In this document: piece after piece, positions 47,911 to 56,576 of the stretch
Numbering within the stretch: the first letter of the stretch is position 1
How the letters are laid out: each line of letters begins with the position of its first letter
Origin: an uncultured Chlorobiaceae bacterium
Lineage (GTDB): Bacteria; Bacteroidota; Chlorobiia; Chlorobiales; Chlorobiaceae
Assembly: GCA_903994635.1 (NCBI GenBank)
Contig: CAJEXQ010000003.1
Span: forward strand, 62,001-126,000
Direction: 5' to 3'
Length of the DNA stretch: 64,000 nucleotides
Translations under genes and position numbers: made by a program
Notes under the pieces: model-generated
Told to the model about the DNA's origin: nothing
The model's input: only the letters and a program-made list of their open reading frames with translations
The model's database searches: none

Positions 47911-49098
47911 ATGCTGAATCACATCCTGCAATCCGCGATTTCCGGTTCACGGACAAAGCCCTCCCGTCCACACTGGAAGCTCTCTCTCCTGAAATACTTT
48001 TCACTGCTTGCGGCTTTAATGCTCTCTTATCAATCCCTGTGTGCGCAAACAACGGGTGATGCTCCCATAGACTCCTACATCGTCAAGGAGATAGGCAATC
48101 CTGCGCTGCTGATGGCCAAGGATGTTGACAGACCAGTTTCTCCGGCAAGTCTGACCAAAATACTGACCTGTATCATGGCCATTGAAAGCGGCAAGCTTGA
48201 TCAGAATGTGCTGATTACAAAAGAGTCAACCCTGGTTGAACCTTCAAAAGCAGGATTCCGGGAAGGGGATAGAATCAAGTTGCTTGATTTGGTCAAAGCA
48301 GCGATGGTTAGTTCGAGCAACGATGCCGCTTTTGCCATAGCGATACATCTTTCCGGCAATGTGAATGCGTTTGTTGCCTCAATGAACTACAAGGCAAAAG
48401 TGATCGGAATGAAAAATTCCATCTTTACCAATCCGGCCGGTTTTGATAAAGGAATCTATAATGGTAACAGCTCAACAGCAGGCGATCTTATGCGCCTTAC
48501 CGAATATTCTGTTAAAAATCCTGTTTTTAATCAGGTAGCTCGACTTGAGATGGTGGCGATCAAGGAACAGGCGACAGGCAAGCTTTACGCTCTCAAAACT
48601 CATAATAAACTTCTCAATAAATACCCTTATGCTGTTGGCATCAAGACTGGTTATACGAACAGGGCAGGCGGGTGTCTTATCGCCAGAGCAATCAAGGATA
48701 ACAAGGATATTCTTCTGGTAATGCTTAATGCCCGGAACAGGTGGGATATTGCTTCCAATATGTTTGATTCGGCTTTTTCAGATTCAGCCCCTTCCTGGCC
48801 TCCGGTTGTCAAAGAAAAAAAGGTGTATAAAGCACTATCCCTGGTAAAAACAGGTCACAAGCCAAAAACACAGGTAGTTGCCGCACTGAAGTTGAGCCAT
48901 AAGGCGAAGAAACAGGTGGTTGTCGCGCATAAGTCGAGCCATAAGGTGAAGAGACAGTTGATTGCCAGGCTGAAACCAGGTCACAGGTCGAAAACACAGA
49001 CGGTTGCCGCACTGAAGTCAAATCACAAGTACAGGAAGGGTGAACTTGTTTCATTGAAAACCGTCAAGAAAAACAAAAAGAAGGCGACGCTTTCATAG
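47911..49098 (+). CDS. D-alanyl-D-alanine carboxypeptidase with basic C-terminal repeats
   Basis: A penicillin-binding protein 5-type carboxypeptidase, 395 aa from the ATG at 47911. A signal peptide or anchor (about residues 28-48) precedes the peptidase S11 domain. Motifs are SPASLTKI (SxxK, about residues 84-91), SSNDAAFAI (SxN, about residues 132-140) and KTGYT (about residues 248-252). It trims the terminal D-Ala of peptidoglycan stem peptides. The normal beta-rich C-terminal domain and membrane-anchoring helix are missing. In their place is a basic tail with five 14-residue repeats (DNA 48856-49065). Alternative upstream start TTG at 47842 is less likely. Confidence 0.9.
   Translation: MLNHILQSAISGSRTKPSRPHWKLSLLKYFSLLAALMLSYQSLCAQTTGDAPIDSYIVKEIGNPALLMAKDVDRPVSPASLTKILTCIMAIESGKLDQNVLITKESTLVEPSKAGFREGDRIKLLDLVKAAMVSSSNDAAFAIAIHLSGNVNAFVASMNYKAKVIGMKNSIFTNPAGFDKGIYNGNSSTAGDLMRLTEYSVKNPVFNQVARLEMVAIKEQATGKLYALKTHNKLLNKYPYAVGIKTGYTNRAGGCLIARAIKDNKDILLVMLNARNRWDIASNMFDSAFSDSAPSWPPVVKEKKVYKALSLVKTGHKPKTQVVAALKLSHKAKKQVVVAHKSSHKVKRQLIARLKPGHRSKTQTVAALKSNHKYRKGELVSLKTVKKNKKKATLS
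48856..49065 (+). repeat. Five tandem 42-bp (14-residue) repeats in the carboxypeptidase tail
   Basis: Five consecutive units of 42 bp, each encoding 14 residues of the pattern H-(K/R)-x-(K/R)-(K/T)-Q-x-(V/I)-x-x-x-K-x-x, for example HKPKTQVVAALKLS, HKAKKQVVVAHKSS and HRSKTQTVAALKSN. The units diverge in sequence but keep an exact length with no gaps. Their net charge is strongly positive. Confidence 0.85.
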
Positions 49099-49147
49099 AA
49101 AATCAAGGAAAAATGAATGAACCCAATCAATTTAATTCTGCAAACAA

Positions 49148-49450
49148 ATGATCAAGCACATAGTAATGTGGAAACTTAAAGATGTTGCTCATGGCAATGA
49201 CAGTGAAACCAATGGTAACCTTATCAGGAAAAAGCTTATGGCATTGAGCGGAAAAATTCCTGGTATGACTGTGATTGAGGTTGGATTTGATATGAGCCAA
49301 GGCGAGAGTTCTGCCGATGTCGTGTTGTATAGTGAATTTACCAACAGGCAAGCTCTTGCAGAATATCAGGTAAATCCAGAGCATGAGGCATTGAAGCCCT
49401 TTATCGGAGAAGCAACGACTGATCGCAGGATCGTTGACTATGAGGTATAG
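49148..49450 (+). CDS. Dabb (stress-responsive alpha/beta barrel) family protein
   Basis: A 100-aa protein with the dimeric alpha-beta barrel fold: MIKHIVMWKLKD at the start and VLYSEFTNRQALAEYQVNPEH in the second half are the family signatures. Enzymatic role is unclear; homologues range from stress proteins to small-molecule binding. It lies 49 bp after the carboxypeptidase on the same strand, and a bidirectional terminator follows. Confidence 0.88.
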   Translation: MIKHIVMWKLKDVAHGNDSETNGNLIRKKLMALSGKIPGMTVIEVGFDMSQGESSADVVLYSEFTNRQALAEYQVNPEHEALKPFIGEATTDRRIVDYEV

Positions 49451-49495
49451 CCAAAGTGATTTGCGTACTTGATCTTCTTGTTTGCCAGCGTGGAC

Positions 49496-49538
49496 AATAA
49501 AAAAGCGGATGGTTTTGGTGCCACCCGCTTTTTTTATT
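49496..49538. terminator. Bidirectional terminator between Dabb gene and ferredoxin
   Basis: AATAAAAAAGCGGATGG pairs with CCACCCGCTTTTTTTATT with one mismatch. The stem has A-tracts and T-tracts on the two sides, so it can end the plus-strand Dabb gene and the minus-strand ferredoxin gene. Confidence 0.85.
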
Positions 49539-49550
49539 GATTCTGTCAGT

Positions 49551-49739
49551 TTATCCCTGAACGATAGCTTCTGCGGGGCAGACTGCAGAACAGGCTGGCG
49601 AATCAGAATAACCTACACACTCGGTGCAAGTAGCAGCGTCGATGACATATACGTCGTCGCCAGCCGAAATTGCATTGGTAGGACATTCTGGTTCACAAGC
49701 TCCGCAGTAGGTACATTCGTCAGTAATGAAAAGTGCCAT
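49551..49739 (-). CDS. 2[4Fe-4S] ferredoxin
   Basis: A 62-aa bacterial-type ferredoxin. The first cluster motif is CTYCGACEPECP (C-x2-C-x2-C-x3-CP). The second is CTECVGYSDSPACSAVCP with an eight-residue insertion between the second and third Cys, as known for Chlorobium and Allochromatium ferredoxins. It carries electrons from the photosynthetic reaction centre to ferredoxin-dependent carbon fixation enzymes (reverse TCA cycle) in this group. It is monocistronic with a strong terminator. Confidence 0.95.
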   Translation of the reverse strand: MALFITDECTYCGACEPECPTNAISAGDDVYVIDAATCTECVGYSDSPACSAVCPAEAIVQG

Positions 49740-49854
49740 AGTAACTTCCTCGCTTAAAGATTTGAAAAAAAGGTAGAAAGAACGACTCGGGTGAATCTGC
49801 TGATAATATAAGATTTTTTTTTAGCTCAAAAAAAACGTTACCGCACATAAACAT

Positions 49855-50859
49855 TCATTTTGTGTGGTTAATTTTTTCCCGGAAATCGAGATAGGGATTG
49901 TCAATGGAGAGGTATTGCTGTACATACTCTTGTATGCCATCCTCAATAGAGGTAAGCTTTTCGCTGAATCCTGCAGAACGAAGCCTGGTAATATCTGCAC
50001 AGGTGTAATACTGGTACTTGTCACGCAGGCTCTCTGGCATCGGGATGTAGTCGATAACTGGCTGCTTTCCAAGGGCGGAGAACATTGCAGTCGCCAACTC
50101 TTTGAAGCTTCTGGCGGAGCCGTACCCAACATTGAAGAGGCCCCCCACAGAAGGGTTCTCAAGCAGCCATGCCATGACTTTCGTGCAATCCCTGATATAG
50201 ACAAAATCTCTCAACTGTTCACCGTCCCGATAGTCAGGCCTGTGCGACTGAAAGAGTTTCATCGATCCTTTATCCCGTATCTGATGGAATGCCTTGTAAA
50301 CGACGCTGCTCATATCCTCTTTGTGATACTCGTTCGGGCCATAGACGTTAAAAAATTTCAGGCCTGCAGCATGATCAAGAACATTATTCCGTCTGGCCCA
50401 CAAATCAAAAAGATGCTTGGAGTAGCCGTACATGTTAAGAGGACGGAGTGAGTCAAGCTCCCCAATGTTATCGCTGTATCCGTTTGATCCGTCACCATAG
50501 GTTGCAGCGCTTGACGCATAAATAAATCGGACATCATGCTTGATGCAAAATGAGGCAACTCTTTTTGAGTAGATGAAATTGTTCGTCAGAAGGTGGTCAG
50601 CATCGGTTTCTGTTGTCGAACTGTTTGCACCCATGTGGACGATAGCTGAAATGCCCGCCAGTGCCCCTTTTTCGAGCAGGTCAGGTAAAAGATCTTTGGG
50701 TATAACATCAGCAAAACGAAGAGCTGAGAGGTTGCGCCATTTTTCCGTGGTTGTTGAGCCAAGATCATCAACGACAATGATGTCGCTTTCACCATTTCGG
50801 TTAAGTTCCCACAGCATCGCGCTGCCGATAAATCCAGCTCCGCCAGTGACAATAATCAT
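49855..50859 (-). CDS. hldD: ADP-L-glycero-D-manno-heptose 6-epimerase
   Basis: A 334-aa NADP-dependent epimerase making the heptose precursor of lipopolysaccharide core. It is an SDR-extended fold with the nucleotide motif GGAGFIGS (residues 6-13) and the catalytic YGYSKHLFD Tyr/Lys pair (about residues 145-153). The HldD-specific ANSSTTETDADHLL segment is near residue 77. No other LPS gene is adjacent. It is divergent from hisC across a 232-bp gap. Confidence 0.92.
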   Translation of the reverse strand: MIIVTGGAGFIGSAMLWELNRNGESDIIVVDDLGSTTTEKWRNLSALRFADVIPKDLLPDLLEKGALAGISAIVHMGANSSTTETDADHLLTNNFIYSKRVASFCIKHDVRFIYASSAATYGDGSNGYSDNIGELDSLRPLNMYGYSKHLFDLWARRNNVLDHAAGLKFFNVYGPNEYHKEDMSSVVYKAFHQIRDKGSMKLFQSHRPDYRDGEQLRDFVYIRDCTKVMAWLLENPSVGGLFNVGYGSARSFKELATAMFSALGKQPVIDYIPMPESLRDKYQYYTCADITRLRSAGFSEKLTSIEDGIQEYVQQYLSIDNPYLDFREKINHTK

Positions 50860-51091
50860 GCAGAAAAAGGTATTGTTGTTTAACCCAAGGTAAACCTCGA
50901 AATATCAAGCGGCGTATTCTTCAAAAAAAGACAAACCACCCGCAATTTATAAAAAAATGAAGATTGACCAGATTTTTTTAAGGAATTGTTGGAAAAAGAT
51001 GCTTTTTTAGGGGCGCAGGTGGCCGGTACTGGCCCTGTTCGGATTTTCCTTCTTATCGAGTAATTTATCACAACGACGACCAGGGTGCACC

Positions 51092-52180
51092 ATGAAAAGA
51101 GGTATTGAGTGTCTTCTTAATCCGGCACTACAGAATATTGCGACCTACAAGGTTGAGGGTGGGCAGCAGGCTGAGGTAAAACTGAATCAGAACGAGAGTC
51201 CCTTTGATGTGCCAATGTGGCTTAAAGAGGAGATAGTCGGTGAGTTTATCAAGGAGCCATGGAATCGCTATCCTGATATTCTGCCTTACAGGGGAATGCA
51301 CGCTTATGCGGAATTTCTTGGTATTTCGCCTGAATCGGTGATGATGAGCAACGGTTCCAACGAGATGCTTTATACTATATTTCTTGCGTGTCTCGGTCCA
51401 GGCAGGAAGGTGCTGATTCCCAACACCTCTTTTTCGCTTTACGAAAAATTGGCCCTTCTTTTGCAGTCTCAGATTGTCAGTGTGCCAATGCTTCCAAACC
51501 TTGATTTTGACACGGAAGCAATTCTTCGCACGGCGCAAGATGAAACTGTTGATTTTATTGTTATCTCCACACCAAACAATCCAACATCAAAATCGCTCAC
51601 CTTTGACGAAGTGCGTTTGATTGCAGAATCTTCAGATGCCATTGTGCTGGTTGATGAAGCCTATATTGAGTTTTCAAGGCAGCGCTCCATTCTTGAACTC
51701 ATAAACGAACTGCCCAATTTAGTTGTGCTCCGTACCATGTCCAAAGCGATTGCTCTTGCGGGCATCAGGATCGGTTTCGCAATTGCCAATCCAACCCTTA
51801 TGGCCGAGATTGCCAAGCCGAAAATTCCTTTCGCCTCGAGCAGGCTTGCCGAAATAACGATCACAAAGGTTTTGGCGAATTACTCGCTGGTTACCGATGC
51901 TGTGTCATTCATTCTCCATGAACGGGAAAAGCTCTATACTGCACTTTGTTCCATAGAGGGGGTAGAGCCATTTGAGAGCGATACAAATTTTTTGATCATC
52001 AGGGTCAGCAATGCAAACGTTGTTTTTCAAAGCCTTCGTAGTGCGGGTATTCTGGTGCGAAATGTTTCAAACTATCATCTTATGGAGAATTGCCTGAGAT
52101 TCAATGTTGGTCTCGTTGATGAGAATCAGCGACTCATTGAAAATCTCAGGTGCCAGAAATTTCCCTGTTCGATACCATAA
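51092..52180 (+). CDS. hisC: Histidinol-phosphate aminotransferase
   Basis: A 362-aa fold-type I PLP enzyme making histidinol phosphate in histidine biosynthesis. The PLP-binding Lys is in RTMSKAIALAGIRIG (about residues 214-228), with the upstream cofactor contacts NNPTSKS and DEAYIEFS (about residues 167-192). The N-terminal LNQNESPFDVP matches the substrate-binding loop. Start ATG at 51092 follows an AGGGTG ribosome site. Related aminotransferases act on aromatic substrates, but the motifs favour HisC. Confidence 0.92.
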   Translation: MKRGIECLLNPALQNIATYKVEGGQQAEVKLNQNESPFDVPMWLKEEIVGEFIKEPWNRYPDILPYRGMHAYAEFLGISPESVMMSNGSNEMLYTIFLACLGPGRKVLIPNTSFSLYEKLALLLQSQIVSVPMLPNLDFDTEAILRTAQDETVDFIVISTPNNPTSKSLTFDEVRLIAESSDAIVLVDEAYIEFSRQRSILELINELPNLVVLRTMSKAIALAGIRIGFAIANPTLMAEIAKPKIPFASSRLAEITITKVLANYSLVTDAVSFILHEREKLYTALCSIEGVEPFESDTNFLIIRVSNANVVFQSLRSAGILVRNVSNYHLMENCLRFNVGLVDENQRLIENLRCQKFPCSIP

Positions 52181-52319
52181 CATTTGCCGAAGTTCGCACT
52201 TGTTAGCTGGTATTGCCCCGGATAAACTGCCGCGCGTCACTGGCTAAAGGGGTGTAATTTTTTTGATTTCTTGATTTTTTTGTGTATATAAGACGGACGC
52301 TTTTAACCATGTTCATTCA

Positions 52320-53150
52320 ATGCTTCATTACAAGACTTATGAGTTAGACAACTCCGAAGCTCCCTGGGTTGTTTTTGTTCACGGCGCAGGTGGTAGTTCT
52401 TCGATCTGGTTTCTCCAGATTAAGGAGTTTGTAAAACATTTTAATGTTCTGCTTGTTGATCTCAGGGGTCATGGCAAGTCGAAAGGGCTTGTCAGCCAGA
52501 AAGAAGAGCGACATTACGACTTTGAGGATATTACCCGTGATATTATTGAAGTGCTTGACTTGCTGAAGATTCAGAAAGCCCACTTTATCGGCATATCACT
52601 CGGGACCATTCTTATCCGAAACCTCAGCGAAATTGCTCCAGAAAGAGTCATCTCCATGATTATGGCAGGGGCCATCATCAGGCTTAACATCCGGGCAAAG
52701 GTGCTTGTTGCCCTCGGTAACATGTTCAAGAGTATTGTTCCTTACATGTGGCTCTACACCTTTTTTGCATGGATTATCATGCCCAGTGAGCGCCATAAAA
52801 AGTCGCGACTCCTCTTTGTCAATGAAGCAAAAAAAGTTGCACAGAAAGAGTTTATGCGCTGGTTCATGCTGACTTACGAGATGACACCGCTGCTGAAATA
52901 TTTTGAAGAAAAAGATACAGGTATTCCAACACTCTACCTTATGGGTGAGGAGGATCACATGTTTCTTCCCGCAGTCCGTCATATTATTACCCGGCATACC
53001 AATTCCTGGCTGGAGGTGATCGGGAATTCAGGTCATGTATGCAATGTAGACCAGCCGACAGAGTTCAACACCTTCGCCGTACTTTTTTTGCAAAAGATTG
53101 CGGCGTCCAGCTTGCCTGAGAAAGCGGCGGTACAATTCGCCCCCTGCTAA
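52320..53150 (+). CDS. Alpha/beta hydrolase
   Basis: A 276-aa alpha/beta hydrolase. The oxyanion segment is FVHGAGGSSSIWF (about residues 19-31), the nucleophile elbow GISLGT has catalytic Ser at about residue 95, an Asp lies in MGEEDHMF (about residue 225) and the final His in SGHVCNVDQP (about residue 244). It is a cytosolic esterase or lactonase-type enzyme with unknown substrate. The stop overlaps the convergent pth stop by 4 bp. Confidence 0.87.
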   Translation: MLHYKTYELDNSEAPWVVFVHGAGGSSSIWFLQIKEFVKHFNVLLVDLRGHGKSKGLVSQKEERHYDFEDITRDIIEVLDLLKIQKAHFIGISLGTILIRNLSEIAPERVISMIMAGAIIRLNIRAKVLVALGNMFKSIVPYMWLYTFFAWIIMPSERHKKSRLLFVNEAKKVAQKEFMRWFMLTYEMTPLLKYFEEKDTGIPTLYLMGEEDHMFLPAVRHIITRHTNSWLEVIGNSGHVCNVDQPTEFNTFAVLFLQKIAASSLPEKAAVQFAPC

Positions 53151-53719
53151 CCGAGAGGCTTGTTGTAGTTGTTCATGGCGTGTTCAATACCGTTGAGTAC
53201 AAAATCAAGTGCTGCTTCGCAGCAGACCGGCAGTACCCTATCCATCACTTTTTTCTCACCCTCGCCGAATTTCCCGAGCACAAACGACGAAAAAGAGGTC
53301 AGTTGCAACTCATCTGGTTTGATGCCAATCCGCAGACGGGCGAACTCCTCACTTCCCAGGCATTCGATGATATGCTTCAGCCCATTCTGCCCACCTGCTG
53401 ACCCCTTTGGACGTATGCGTATGGAGTTCAGTGGCAGGTTCAGGTCATCGCAGATAACAAAAATATCGCTGCGCCCAATTTTATGAAAATTCATGGCGGC
53501 AACTACCGCGTGACCCGAGAGGTTCATATAGGTCATCGGCTTGATTATGATGACCGGCTCCCTTCTGTACATGATCTTGGCCGTAAGGTATTTTCCTTTC
53601 CCTCGGCTGAATCCAACCCCGAAAGAGTTCGCAATTTTTTCAACGGCACAAAAACCGATGTTGTGTCTTGTACCAACATACTGGGCTTCAGGATTTCCAA
53701 GACCCACAATAAGTTTCAT
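53147..53719 (-). CDS. pth: Peptidyl-tRNA hydrolase
   Basis: A 190-aa enzyme that rescues tRNA from peptidyl-tRNA dropped by the ribosome. GLGNPEAQYVGTRHNIGF (about residues 6-23) holds the catalytic Asn and His. KPMTYMNLSG (Asn) and VICDDLNLPLN (catalytic Asp), followed by GSAGGQNGLKHI, are the other signatures. Intact and of standard length. Confidence 0.96.
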   Translation of the reverse strand: MKLIVGLGNPEAQYVGTRHNIGFCAVEKIANSFGVGFSRGKGKYLTAKIMYRREPVIIIKPMTYMNLSGHAVVAAMNFHKIGRSDIFVICDDLNLPLNSIRIRPKGSAGGQNGLKHIIECLGSEEFARLRIGIKPDELQLTSFSSFVLGKFGEGEKKVMDRVLPVCCEAALDFVLNGIEHAMNNYNKPLG

Positions 53720-53997
53720 CTGCTTTTAGGGCTTTATTGCAAGAGATAAATGAGTAAAGTAAAGAATATACAGACCGGCACGGCAAAACCGGTGACAATC
53801 GTTCATTTCGCCCTTGAAAACAAACAAACATCTTGTCCTGAAATAGTGGGATAGACGTCTAAAAAGCTATTGAGATTCATAAAAAAAAATGCAAATTATG
53901 TCTTCCTGTTGTTAGCAGAATTGTCAGTCTTGTCAAGGTTCTGCTTAACAACTTTTTTTCTTGATTCTGGAAAAAACAGTGAAAACAAAGGAACAAA

Positions 53998-56478
53998 ATG
54001 AAAAAACAATTCAAAGTAACATGGTGGGCCAGAGCTGTGTCAGTTCTGGGGGGCCTTGGAGTTTTGTTGCAGGCACCAAATGCGCTGGCAAGCGAGGCCG
54101 ATTTGGTTTTGCCGAATTTACATTCGGTGAATTTTCTCGGAGGAATACCCGGAGACACACTCTTGCTTTGGGGCCTTGTAATCTGCCTGTTTGGCATGAT
54201 TTTTGGTGTAGTTCAGTACAAGGGTATTCGTGAACTTCCTGTTCACAACGCCATGCGCGAGATCAGCGAACTGATCTACGAAACCTGTAAAACTTACCTT
54301 GTGACGCAGGGTAAATTCATTCTTGTTCTCTGGGTTCTGATTGGTGCAATTATTGTGGCTTATTTCGGCTGGCTCCGCCAGATGGAAACCATAAAGGTTA
54401 TCTCCATTCTTGTTGCCAGTCTTATCGGTATTCTCGGAAGCTACATTGTTGCCTGGTTCGGCATGAGGATCAACACCTTTGCCAACTCAAGGACGGCATT
54501 TGCAAGCCTTGGAGGAAAGCCCTTTCCAACCTACGCCATTCCGCTTCGCGCAGGGATGAGTATCGGTATGCTGCTCATCAGCATCGAGCTTTTTGTCATG
54601 CTCTGCATTCTGCTTTTTGTTCCCAGGGACTTTGCAGGATCCTGTTTTATCGGTTTTGCCATCGGTGAGTCTCTTGGTGCATCGGTGCTTCGTATTGCCG
54701 GTGGTATCTTTACCAAGATTGCCGACATCGGTTCTGACCTTATGAAGATCGTTTTTAAGATCAAGGAAGATGATGCCCGCAACCCCGGTGTTATTGCCGA
54801 CTGTGCAGGCGACAACGCTGGCGACTCGGTTGGGCCGACTGCTGACGGTTTTGAAACCTACGGCGTGACCGGTGTAGCCCTGATCTCCTTTATCCTGCTT
54901 GCCATCAAGGCTCCGGAAGTGCAGATCATGCTCCTTGTCTGGATCTTTGCCATGCGTCTTGTCATGATTTTTGCAAGTGCGGCTTCCTACTGGGTTAATG
55001 CCGCTTATGCCAAGATGAAGTACAGCAATGCTGCCGAAATGAACTTCGAAAAGCCACTCATCACGCTTGTCTGGCTGACCTCGATTGTTTCCATCATTCT
55101 TACCTACATCGCATCCTGGTACCTTATCAGCACGCTCGGTGACGGCACCATGTGGTGGAAGCTTGCTTCAATCATCACCTGCGGCACCATTGCCGGCGCG
55201 CTTATTCCTGAACTGGTCAACCGCTTTACCTCCACGGAGTGTGCCCACGTTCGCAATGTCGTCCAGTGCACCAAAGAGGGTGGAGCTGCCCTTAACATTC
55301 TCGCCGGTCTTGTTGCCGGTAACTTCAGCGCCTACTGGATGGGCCTTGCCATTGTCGGTCTTATGGCCGGAGCCTACGGTTTAAGTACTCTCGGTTTGAG
55401 TATGTTGGGACTGACTCCTGAGCTGATTGCTGCAAAAGGGCTTCTTACTGTTGGACTTGGTCAGGTAATTATGCTCGCACCATCCGTTTTTGCTTTCGGT
55501 CTTGTAGCTTTTGGCTTTCTGAGCATGGGCCCTGTCACCATTGCGGTTGACTCCTACGGCCCGGTTACGGATAACGCACAGTCGGTCTATGAGCTCTCGC
55601 TTATCGAAACGCTTCCGAACATCAAGAGTGAGATTCAGCGCGAGTTTGGCTTCCAGCCCGACTTTACCAATGCAAAACGCTATCTTGAAGCTAACGACGG
55701 CGCAGGCAACACCTTCAAGGCAACAGCCAAACCGGTGCTTATCGGTACCGCTGTGGTTGGATCAACGACCATGATTTTCTCAATCATCATGATCCTTACC
55801 AACGGACTCGTCAATAACCTCGACAAACTCTCCATACTGTCACCTCCATTCCTGCTCGGTCTCATGATGGGTGGCGCGGTGATCTACTGGTTTACCGGCG
55901 CATCAATCAATGCCGTGACAACCGGTGCCTACTATGCTGTTGAATTCATCAAGAAGAATATCAAGCTTGACAGCTCCGTTGAAAGAGCCTCAATTGAGGA
56001 CAGCAAAAAGGTTGTGGAGATCTGCACGAAGTTTGCGCAGAAAGGTATGCTCAATATCTTCCTTACCGTTTTCTTCACAACACTTGCCTTTGCCTGTCTC
56101 GATTCGTTCTTCTTTATCGGCTACCTGATTTCCATCGCCCTTTTCGGTCTCTACCAGGCGATCTTTATGGCTAATGCCGGTGGCGCGTGGGACAATGCCA
56201 AAAAGCTTGTGGAAACTGAACTTAACGCCAAAGGCACTGAACTGCACGATGCGTCAATTGTTGGTGATACGGTCGGCGATCCATTCAAGGACACCTCTTC
56301 GGTTGCTTTGAACCCGATTATCAAGTTCACCACACTCTTTGGCCTGCTTGCCGTTGAACTTGCCATTGGACTCGCTCCACAGATTGCACTGACAGCCGCA
56401 GCAGTTTTCTTTGCCCTGTCGCTTGTTTTTGTACACCGCTCCTTCTTCTCCATGAGGATCAAGGTGGACGAACACTGA
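53998..56478 (+). CDS. hppA: Membrane-bound proton-translocating pyrophosphatase
   Basis: An 826-aa multi-pass enzyme that couples pyrophosphate hydrolysis to ion pumping across the inner membrane. The pyrophosphate-binding motif appears as DDARNPGVIADCAGDNAGDS (about residues 258-277), with repeated Asp-rich segments DGFETY and GDTVGDPFKDTSS near the C-terminus. A GNTFKA motif (about residue 575) has Lys where K+-dependent enzymes have Ala, so it looks K+-independent, most likely a proton pump. The N-terminus has about 100 residues ahead of the typical core. The gene is single, flanked by a terminator at 56508-56533. It conserves energy from biosynthetic pyrophosphate, fitting an anaerobic phototroph. 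Confidence 0.95.
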   Translation: MKKQFKVTWWARAVSVLGGLGVLLQAPNALASEADLVLPNLHSVNFLGGIPGDTLLLWGLVICLFGMIFGVVQYKGIRELPVHNAMREISELIYETCKTYLVTQGKFILVLWVLIGAIIVAYFGWLRQMETIKVISILVASLIGILGSYIVAWFGMRINTFANSRTAFASLGGKPFPTYAIPLRAGMSIGMLLISIELFVMLCILLFVPRDFAGSCFIGFAIGESLGASVLRIAGGIFTKIADIGSDLMKIVFKIKEDDARNPGVIADCAGDNAGDSVGPTADGFETYGVTGVALISFILLAIKAPEVQIMLLVWIFAMRLVMIFASAASYWVNAAYAKMKYSNAAEMNFEKPLITLVWLTSIVSIILTYIASWYLISTLGDGTMWWKLASIITCGTIAGALIPELVNRFTSTECAHVRNVVQCTKEGGAALNILAGLVAGNFSAYWMGLAIVGLMAGAYGLSTLGLSMLGLTPELIAAKGLLTVGLGQVIMLAPSVFAFGLVAFGFLSMGPVTIAVDSYGPVTDNAQSVYELSLIETLPNIKSEIQREFGFQPDFTNAKRYLEANDGAGNTFKATAKPVLIGTAVVGSTTMIFSIIMILTNGLVNNLDKLSILSPPFLLGLMMGGAVIYWFTGASINAVTTGAYYAVEFIKKNIKLDSSVERASIEDSKKVVEICTKFAQKGMLNIFLTVFFTTLAFACLDSFFFIGYLISIALFGLYQAIFMANAGGAWDNAKKLVETELNAKGTELHDASIVGDTVGDPFKDTSSVALNPIIKFTTLFGLLAVELAIGLAPQIALTAAAVFFALSLVFVHRSFFSMRIKVDEH

Positions 56479-56507
56479 CACGTTCGGATTCACAGGAGTT
56501 ATTCACA

Positions 56508-56533
56508 CGAAAGCCGCAGAAATGCGGCTTTCG
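56508..56533 (+). terminator. Rho-independent terminator of hppA
   Basis: Perfect 11-bp inverted repeat CGAAAGCCGCA / TGCGGCTTTCG with a GAAA tetraloop, followed by TATTTTGG. It lies 29 bp after the hppA stop. Confidence 0.9.
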
Positions 56534-56576
56534 TATTTTGGACCACTATTAAAATATCCAGAAACAAAGACGCAGT

